From: Halosimplex carlsbadense 2-9-1
Lineage (GTDB): Archaea > Halobacteriota > Halobacteria > Halobacteriales > Haloarculaceae
Length of the DNA: 64,000 nucleotides
Assembly (NCBI RefSeq): GCF_000337455.1
Contig: NZ_AOIU01000008.1
Location: forward strand, 148,957-212,956
Reading direction: 5' to 3'
In this document: positions 59,252 to 64,000 of the stretch, one piece after another
Numbering within the stretch: the stretch's first letter is position 1
Layout: each line of letters opens with the position of its first letter
Made by a program: the position numbers and the translations under genes
Notes under the pieces: model-generated
Database searches by the model: none
What the model saw: the letters and a program-made list of their open reading frames with translations, nothing else
What the model was told of the DNA's origin: nothing

Positions 59252-60211
59252 ATGACGGTCGACCTGGCCTTCGTCGGCGCCGGCGGCATCGCCCAGTGGC
59301 AGCACTTCGACAACCTCGCAGCCCTCGACGACGCACGGATCGTCGGGATCTGCGACGTGGACAGCGAGACGGCCGAATCGGCGGCCGACCGCTTCGACGC
59401 GCCCGCCTTCTCGGACCACCACGACCTCTACGAGGAGACCGACCCCGACGCCGTCTTCGTCTGCCTCCCACCCTTTGCCCACGACGACCAGGAGATCGCC
59501 GCCGCCGAGCGCGGCTACGACCTGTTCGTCGAGAAGCCCCTCGCGCTCTCGGCGGAGACGGCCCGCGAGATCGAGACCGCGATCGAGGACAACGACGTGC
59601 TCGCGCAGGTCGGTTACGACTGGCGCTACTCGGCGGGCGTCGAGCGCGCCAGCGAGATCCTCTCCGGCCGCGACATCGGCTACGTCGACGGCTACTGGTG
59701 GGGCGGCGTCGCCGGCGGCGAGGACCACTGGTGGCGCCACGCCGAGAAGTCGGGCGGGCAGGTCGTCGAACAGGCCACCCACGTCTACGACACCGTCCGC
59801 CACCTCGCGGGCGACGTAGAGCGCGTCGCAGCGGCCGGGAGCCACCGCCTCGCCGACGAAGTGGACTTCTCCGACGCCACCTCCGCGACGATGACCCACG
59901 AGAACGGGGCGATATCGCACGTCTCGACCACCTGCGCCGCCGAGGACGACAAGCACGGCCTGGAGGTCGTCGCCGACGGCGCGACCCTGGAAGTCACGGA
60001 GCAGTCGGTCTCGGGCGTCGTCGACGGCGAGGCGGTCGACGAGAAGTTCGACCGCAACCCCTACGCCGCCGAGGTCGAGTCGTTCGTCGACGCGGTTGCG
60101 TCGGGCGACGGCGCGGGGCTACGCTCGCCCTACGCGGACGCTCGGCGGACGTTCGAACTGACGCTGGCGGTCAACGAGTCTATCGAGGACGGCGAGCCCG
60201 TGGAGCTGTAG
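59252..60211 (+). CDS. Gfo/Idh/MocA-family oxidoreductase
   Basis: A 319-residue NAD(P)-dependent oxidoreductase. The nucleotide motif GAGGIAQWQHF starts at residue 9, and the conserved EKP motif appears as FVEKPLALS (about 94-102). A DHWWRHAEKSGGQVVEQATHVYD segment (about 160-182) contains the usual catalytic His in the GG-x-x-x-x-x-x-THxxD pattern. Members oxidise sugars, inositols or related compounds; the substrate is unknown. ATG 59252 is preferred over 59225 because it gives the family opening MTVDLAFVGAGG. The gap to GpmI is 18 bp, convergent. Confidence 0.88.
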   Translation: MTVDLAFVGAGGIAQWQHFDNLAALDDARIVGICDVDSETAESAADRFDAPAFSDHHDLYEETDPDAVFVCLPPFAHDDQEIAAAERGYDLFVEKPLALSAETAREIETAIEDNDVLAQVGYDWRYSAGVERASEILSGRDIGYVDGYWWGGVAGGEDHWWRHAEKSGGQVVEQATHVYDTVRHLAGDVERVAAAGSHRLADEVDFSDATSATMTHENGAISHVSTTCAAEDDKHGLEVVADGATLEVTEQSVSGVVDGEAVDEKFDRNPYAAEVESFVDAVASGDGAGLRSPYADARRTFELTLAVNESIEDGEPVEL

Positions 60212-60229
60212 AACAGCGGAGGCGGTCGG

Positions 60230-61834
60230 CTACTCCAGCAGACTCTCGCCGGTCATCGCTGACGGCGTCTCGATGTCCATCAACTCCAGCAGCGTCGGTG
60301 CCAGGTCTTCGAGCGCGCCGCCCTCACGGACGAGCCGACCGCCGTCGGTGCCGTCGGGCGCGACGTAGATCAGCGGGACCGGATTCGTCGTGTGGGCGGT
60401 GTAGGGCTCTTCTTCGGTGCCCATGTCGTCGGCGTTGCCGTGGTCGGCGGTGACCAGCACGTGCCCGCCGGCGACCCGGACCGCCTCGACGAGCCGCCCG
60501 AGCTGTTCGTCGACCGCCTCGACCGCTTCGACGGCGGCGTCGAAGTCGCCGGTGTGACCGACCATGTCCGGATTTGCGTAGTTGCAGACCAGGAGATCTG
60601 GGTCCCGGGCCTCGATAGTCTCGATGGCGGTATCGGTCACCTCAGCCGCACTCATCTCGGGCTGGCGGTCGTAGGTGGGCACGTCGGGGCTGGGGACGAT
60701 CTCTCGGATCTCGCCGTCGAACTCCACCTCGCGGCCGCCGTTGAGGAAGTAGGTGACGTGGGCGTACTTCTCGGTCTCGGCGAGCCGGAGCTGGGTGTGG
60801 CCCGTCTCGGAGACGACCTCGCCGAGCGTATCTTCCGGGCGGACCGGGGGGAAGGCGGTGGGGAGGTCGAACGTCTCGTCGTACTGGGTCATCGTGACCA
60901 CGCGGGTCGCCGGCGGGTCGGTGCGGCCCCCCCAGGCGTCGGAACGGATGTCCGCGAGCATCCGCGTCAACTGCCGAGCGCGGTCCGAGCGGAAGTTGAA
61001 GAAGACCACGGCATCGCCGTCCGACAGCGCCGGTCGGTCCGCGACGAGCGTCGGCTCGACGAACTCGTCGGTGTCGCCCCGGTCGTAGGACTCTCGTACT
61101 GCGTCGACCGCGGAGTCCGCTTCGTGGCCGGCGTGGCGCTCGACGATGGCGTCGTAGGCGAGTTCGGTGCGGTCCCAGTTCTCGTCGCGGTCCATCGCGT
61201 AGTAGCGCCCGGAGACCGTCGCGACGTGGCCCGTGCCCTGTTCCTCGGCGTGGGCCTCCAGATCGGCGAGGTACTCCTCGCCGCCGGTCGGCGAGGTGTC
61301 GCGGCCGTCGGTGAAGGCGTGGGTGACGGCCTCGACCCCCTCGTCGGCCGCGAGGTCGATCAGCGCGTGGAGATGGGACTGGTAGGAGTGGACGCCGCCG
61401 TCCGAGACGAGCCCCATGAAGTGGACGCGACCGTCGTGTTCGTCGGCGTACTCGAACGCCGACTGGACGGCCTCGTTGTCGTCGATGGCGCCGTCGCCCT
61501 GGGGGTCCGGTGCGAGGCCGGCGTCGCCGGCCTCGTCCGAACGTGGCGGCTCCGCCGCCACGCGCTCCCCCCGCCAGCGGGCGATAGCGTCGGTGACGCG
61601 GGCGGACTCCTGGACGACGACGCGACCGGCGCCGATGTTGAGGTGGCCGACCTCGGAGTTACCCATCTGTCCCTCGGGCAGGCCGACGCGACGCCCGGAG
61701 GTGACGAGCGTCCCGTGGCCGCCCGCGTTCCAGAGGCGGTCGAAGTTCGGCGTCTCGGCGGCGGCGACGGCGTCGCGAACTCCCTCGTCGGGGTTGAGCG
61801 CCCAGCCGTCGAGGATGACGAGCGCGGCTTTCAT
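60230..61834 (-). CDS. gpmI: 2,3-bisphosphoglycerate-independent phosphoglycerate mutase
   Basis: A 534-residue glycolytic and gluconeogenic enzyme that interconverts 3- and 2-phosphoglycerate with two manganese ions. The phospho-serine is Ser60 in MGNSEVGHLNIGAGR. Other sites are LVSDGGVHSYQSHLHAL, TDGRDTSP, and the metal-binding segments CNYANPDMVGHTGD and ADHGNADDM. It is the bacterial-type GpmI rather than the archaeal ApgM, as often found in haloarchaea. ATG 61834 opens MKAALVILDGWALN; an upstream in-frame ATG at 61900 is not typical. It stands alone. Confidence 0.94.
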   Translation of the reverse strand: MKAALVILDGWALNPDEGVRDAVAAAETPNFDRLWNAGGHGTLVTSGRRVGLPEGQMGNSEVGHLNIGAGRVVVQESARVTDAIARWRGERVAAEPPRSDEAGDAGLAPDPQGDGAIDDNEAVQSAFEYADEHDGRVHFMGLVSDGGVHSYQSHLHALIDLAADEGVEAVTHAFTDGRDTSPTGGEEYLADLEAHAEEQGTGHVATVSGRYYAMDRDENWDRTELAYDAIVERHAGHEADSAVDAVRESYDRGDTDEFVEPTLVADRPALSDGDAVVFFNFRSDRARQLTRMLADIRSDAWGGRTDPPATRVVTMTQYDETFDLPTAFPPVRPEDTLGEVVSETGHTQLRLAETEKYAHVTYFLNGGREVEFDGEIREIVPSPDVPTYDRQPEMSAAEVTDTAIETIEARDPDLLVCNYANPDMVGHTGDFDAAVEAVEAVDEQLGRLVEAVRVAGGHVLVTADHGNADDMGTEEEPYTAHTTNPVPLIYVAPDGTDGGRLVREGGALEDLAPTLLELMDIETPSAMTGESLLE

Positions 61835-61919
61835 ACTCGGCCCTCCGCCCGGCCGGCCCAAGTCGGTGTCGGTCGGCGCGACTGACGCTCGTCGCCTCAC
61901 CGCCCGATTACCGTCCTCA

Positions 61920-62025
61920 CTGCAGGGGCGAACTGGTCGGGGTCGACGAGCCGACCCTCGGCCCGGAGCTGTTCCGGACGTGGGTCGAGGGCGGACGGGC
62001 GGCCTTGGAGCGTGGGACCCGTTGA
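61920..62025 (+). pseudogene. Possible remnant of a protein-coding gene
   Basis: One frame reads GELVGVDEPTLGPELFRTWVEGGRA and ends in a TGA at about 62023, with acidic, halophile-like composition. It has no start codon and the sequence before it changes to the antisense of gpmI, so any gene would have lost its 5' end. The rest of the 252-bp gap before 62087 holds nothing else, except a TTATTG TATA-like box near 62058. This could also be chance. Confidence 0.25.
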
Positions 62026-62086
62026 CGCCGGCCGGATCACCCGATTCCGCGGAAAGTTATTGTGAGTGGGCGACCGTCGTTAGCCT

Positions 62087-62479
62087 ATGGACGCGCAACT
62101 GCTGTCGGACGACCTCGCCGACCAGATCGTGACGACGGCCCGGACCGCGACCGGCGACAGCCTCCGGTCGGTGACCTACTTCACACGCTCGGACTTCGAG
62201 CAGCTGTACCTCCGGGAGGACCTCGAACGCGACGCCGACCTCGACACCTTCGTCGGCCACGAGTGGCGCGGCTTTCGCGACACGAGCAACGCCTACCAGT
62301 CCTCGGAGCTCGGCGAGTACCGCTTCACCGTCCGCGCGTTCACCAACGGCTACCTCCTCCGGGTGACGGGCGACCGCCGCGGCGTCCTCATCACCACGGA
62401 CGGCCTCCAGATGCAGTCATACGAGGAGGTCGCAGACGCCATCGAGAAGATGCTCGCCGAGGACCCGACCTCGGAATGA
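62087..62479 (+). CDS. Conserved haloarchaeal protein, co-translated with NurA
   Basis: A 130-residue soluble protein. It is alpha/beta with a helical start (LSDDLADQIVTTARTATGDSLRSVTYF), a middle segment FEQLYLREDLERD, and final strands YRFTVRAFTNGYLLRVTGDRRGVLITTDGLQ with a helix. I recall a haloarchaeal DUF7522-type annotation but cannot verify it. Its stop overlaps the NurA start by 4 nt (ATGA at 62476-62479), so the two proteins are translated together and may act together in DNA repair. A TATA-like box (AGTTATTG) lies about 30 nt before the ATG. Confidence 0.72.
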   Translation: MDAQLLSDDLADQIVTTARTATGDSLRSVTYFTRSDFEQLYLREDLERDADLDTFVGHEWRGFRDTSNAYQSSELGEYRFTVRAFTNGYLLRVTGDRRGVLITTDGLQMQSYEEVADAIEKMLAEDPTSE

Positions 62480-63732
62480 CCCTGGACCCCGTCCACGTCG
62501 ACGGCATCGCCCGTCTGGCCGGCCGCGTCGGCGAGGGCGTCGACGAGGACGACCACGCCGAGGCCGCCGAGACGGTGTGGGCCGACTTCCTCGACCCGCT
62601 CTATCGCGACGGCGACGCCGTCCTCGAACCGCTGGGCGAGCAGCGCCGCGAGAAGGTCCCCATCGACGCCGTCGCGCTTCGCGATGCCCCGTTCCCCACC
62701 CAGCACGGCCTCGATTCGGGGACGATCAACCCCACGACCTTCAAGAACGGGCTCGTCCTCGACGTGTCCCAGGCCGCGATGGCCGCCGTCCCCTCCGACC
62801 TCGACCTCCACCGCGCGCGCACCATCGTGATGACCGCCCACTCCAACGACGACACCTACCGCATCGGCCAGGAGGACTGGACGATGCAGGACGAGGGCTA
62901 CGTCCGCGAGCGGGCGCTGCACGCCCCCAGCGTCGACCGCTACGAGCAGAACGTCGTCCACGCGCTCGCGCTGTACCTCGCCGAGAGCGAGCACGCCCGC
63001 CAACAGGCCGAGATCGTCGACGATCTGCTGATCCTCGACGGGCCGCTCTACCCCACGGGCCTGTTGAAGTGGGGCGAGCGCGACACGGAGCTGGCGGACC
63101 TGCTCGTCGAGGACGAGCGCCCGCGGGACGTGGTCGAGAACTACATCCGGCTCGTCGAGACCTTCGTCGACCGGGACGTGCCGCTAGTCGGGTTCATCAA
63201 GAACAGCACCGCCAAGGCGATCACCCGAGTCGTCCGCGAGAAGACCAACGCCCCCTGGGCCAACGACAACGCCTTCTTCCAGCGCGTGCTCGCCCGCCGG
63301 GACGGAAGCGGCGACCTGCGGACCGACGCGCTCACCGCGACGGGTTGGTTCCGCTCGCGGGTCGGCACCGACCGCGTGATGGCCGCCGACGGCGACGCGC
63401 TCGACATCGAACGCCGCCTCGACCCCGAGGCCTACGAGGTCACCTTCTTCGTGCTGTACGACCCCCGCGACGACCTCTGTTACCGCGTCGAGGCGCCCTA
63501 CGCGTTCACGAAGGACGACGACACCCGCGAGGCGCTGCGCCTGCAGATTCTCCACGACGTGGCCGGCGAGCAGGGACCGCCCCTCGCGGTCGCCAAGGCC
63601 GACGAACTCGCCCACATCGACCGCCAGGCCAACGAGCAGCTCCGCCGGCGCATCGAGCGCGAACTCGGCAGCGACCGACATCTCGAATACAACGACAAGC
63701 GCTGGGGCGTCGACGTCGAAGAGCTGGTCTGA
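62476..63732 (+). CDS. nurA: DNA double-strand break repair nuclease NurA
   Basis: A 418-residue archaeal 5'-3' exonuclease that with HerA, Mre11 and Rad50 resects DNA ends. It has the NurA layout: a catalytic-site aspartate in VPIDAVALRD (about 60), a middle segment DGPLYPTGLLKWG (about 190) with another Asp, VGFIKNSTAKAI (about 237) and a C-terminal LPLAVAKADELAHIDRQ-type region (read PPLAVAKADELAHIDRQ here). The start ATG overlaps the previous gene's stop (ATGA). HerA is not in this window, which ends soon after. The length is near the usual haloarchaeal 400-430. Confidence 0.9.
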   Translation: MTLDPVHVDGIARLAGRVGEGVDEDDHAEAAETVWADFLDPLYRDGDAVLEPLGEQRREKVPIDAVALRDAPFPTQHGLDSGTINPTTFKNGLVLDVSQAAMAAVPSDLDLHRARTIVMTAHSNDDTYRIGQEDWTMQDEGYVRERALHAPSVDRYEQNVVHALALYLAESEHARQQAEIVDDLLILDGPLYPTGLLKWGERDTELADLLVEDERPRDVVENYIRLVETFVDRDVPLVGFIKNSTAKAITRVVREKTNAPWANDNAFFQRVLARRDGSGDLRTDALTATGWFRSRVGTDRVMAADGDALDIERRLDPEAYEVTFFVLYDPRDDLCYRVEAPYAFTKDDDTREALRLQILHDVAGEQGPPLAVAKADELAHIDRQANEQLRRRIERELGSDRHLEYNDKRWGVDVEELV

Positions 63733-63804
63733 GGCCGATACTCCATGCTCCAGGCGTTCCCGGCGCGGGGACCTTCCGAACAAGATAGCTACTGGATAAG
63801 TGTA

Positions 63805-64000
63805 GTGGCACACGCTGTCGAGCGGTGCGAGGCGCGACTCCGGAGCGCCTCGATGTGAACGGCGCTGCCGTGAGCGTGCCCGCCTCTTGGCGGGCCGCTC
63901 GAAATAGTCGTGCGAGGTCCTCGCGAACCGTGTGAGCGAGGGCTTGTCAGAGCGTGCTCTGACAGTGGATGAGCGACGACAGGAGCGAATCGGCTGGGGA
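63805..64000 (+). repeat. Structured dispersed element, copy 3 (cut by the window end)
   Basis: Starts GTGGCACACGCTGTCG like copies 1 and 2. It then has an extra hairpin CGAGGCGC/GCGCCTCG, followed by the GCCCGCC/GGCGGGC stem shared with copy 1. After GTGCGAGG it carries a palindrome TGTCAGAGC/GCTCTGACA (63945-63964), where copies 1 and 2 have other sequences, and ends with GAGCGAATCGGCTGGGGA, as in copy 2. The rest lies outside. No gene is seen in 63733-64000. Confidence 0.75.

Overview
The window is a 64-kb piece of a haloarchaeal chromosome (class Halobacteria). The evidence is the very high G+C, the strongly acidic Asp/Glu-rich proteins, leaderless promoters with a TATA-like box about 25-30 nt before the start codon, and families that are archaeal or haloarchaeal: PriL, Hjc, NurA, HalOD1, HTH-10 regulators, halocyanin, BGTF and PGF-CTERM surface proteins, amphi-Trp and DUF5802. 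Gene density is high and there is no rRNA, tRNA, CRISPR array, transposase or prophage that I can see. A Haloarcula/Halosimplex-like genus is a guess, not a result.

Layout. 1-8.6 kb: truncated ABC ATPase, HTH-10 regulator, membrane Fe-S oxidoreductase, a cmi4-like protein, a stand-alone Cas4-like protein, Sua5, a structured repeat, a VOC dioxygenase and a redoxin/glutaredoxin pair. 8.6-15.6 kb: an efflux region with two TetR-controlled cassettes (TetR plus a half-transporter ABC pair; TetR plus MATE), each with a palindrome before the regulator. 15.7-19.8 kb: a Cache-HAMP histidine kinase and a Tat-lipoprotein GH5 glycosidase. 19.9-23.6 kb: DNA metabolism (Hjc, SWIM protein, PriL) and small membrane proteins. 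23.8-29.9 kb: IlvD, HalOD1, PRPP synthetase, a secreted EEP-family phosphatase/nuclease and a beta-propeller. 30-36.6 kb: wHTH membrane regulator, BGTF surface protein, glutaredoxin, UDP-GlcNAc 2-epimerase and an AT-richer PGF-CTERM surface protein with a PTPTETA repeat tract. 37-39.4 kb: divergent copper nitrite reductase and di-domain halocyanin. 39.5-50 kb: hydrolase, membrane proteins, ArsR-like regulator, DUF1405, DUF5802, a Vms1-like protein, a DgcN-DgcA-like operon, a GCS2-like ligase and a cupin. 50-64 kb: sugar isomerase, site-2 protease with CBS domains, PAS kinase, SDR, MDR, DUF892, saccharopine-dehydrogenase-like protein, amphi-Trp protein, Gfo/Idh/MocA, GpmI and a DUF/NurA pair.

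The most unusual material is non-coding. Three copies of a 350-400-bp structured element occur (6290-6625 minus, 49866-50224 plus, 63805-64000 plus and cut by the window end). They share conserved blocks while their hairpins differ in sequence but keep pairing, so they may encode a structured RNA or be a mobile structured DNA. Other palindromic elements are a 181-bp nested-hairpin unit (44608-44788), a related pair of about 72 bp after ilvD and after a glutaredoxin gene (the latter flanked by a 32-nt exact duplication of the gene's 3' end), and a 99-nt in-frame palindromic insertion inside the ATP-binding domain of the kinase at 15.7 kb. Together they suggest that small palindromic elements which duplicate their target have shaped both spacers and a protein here.
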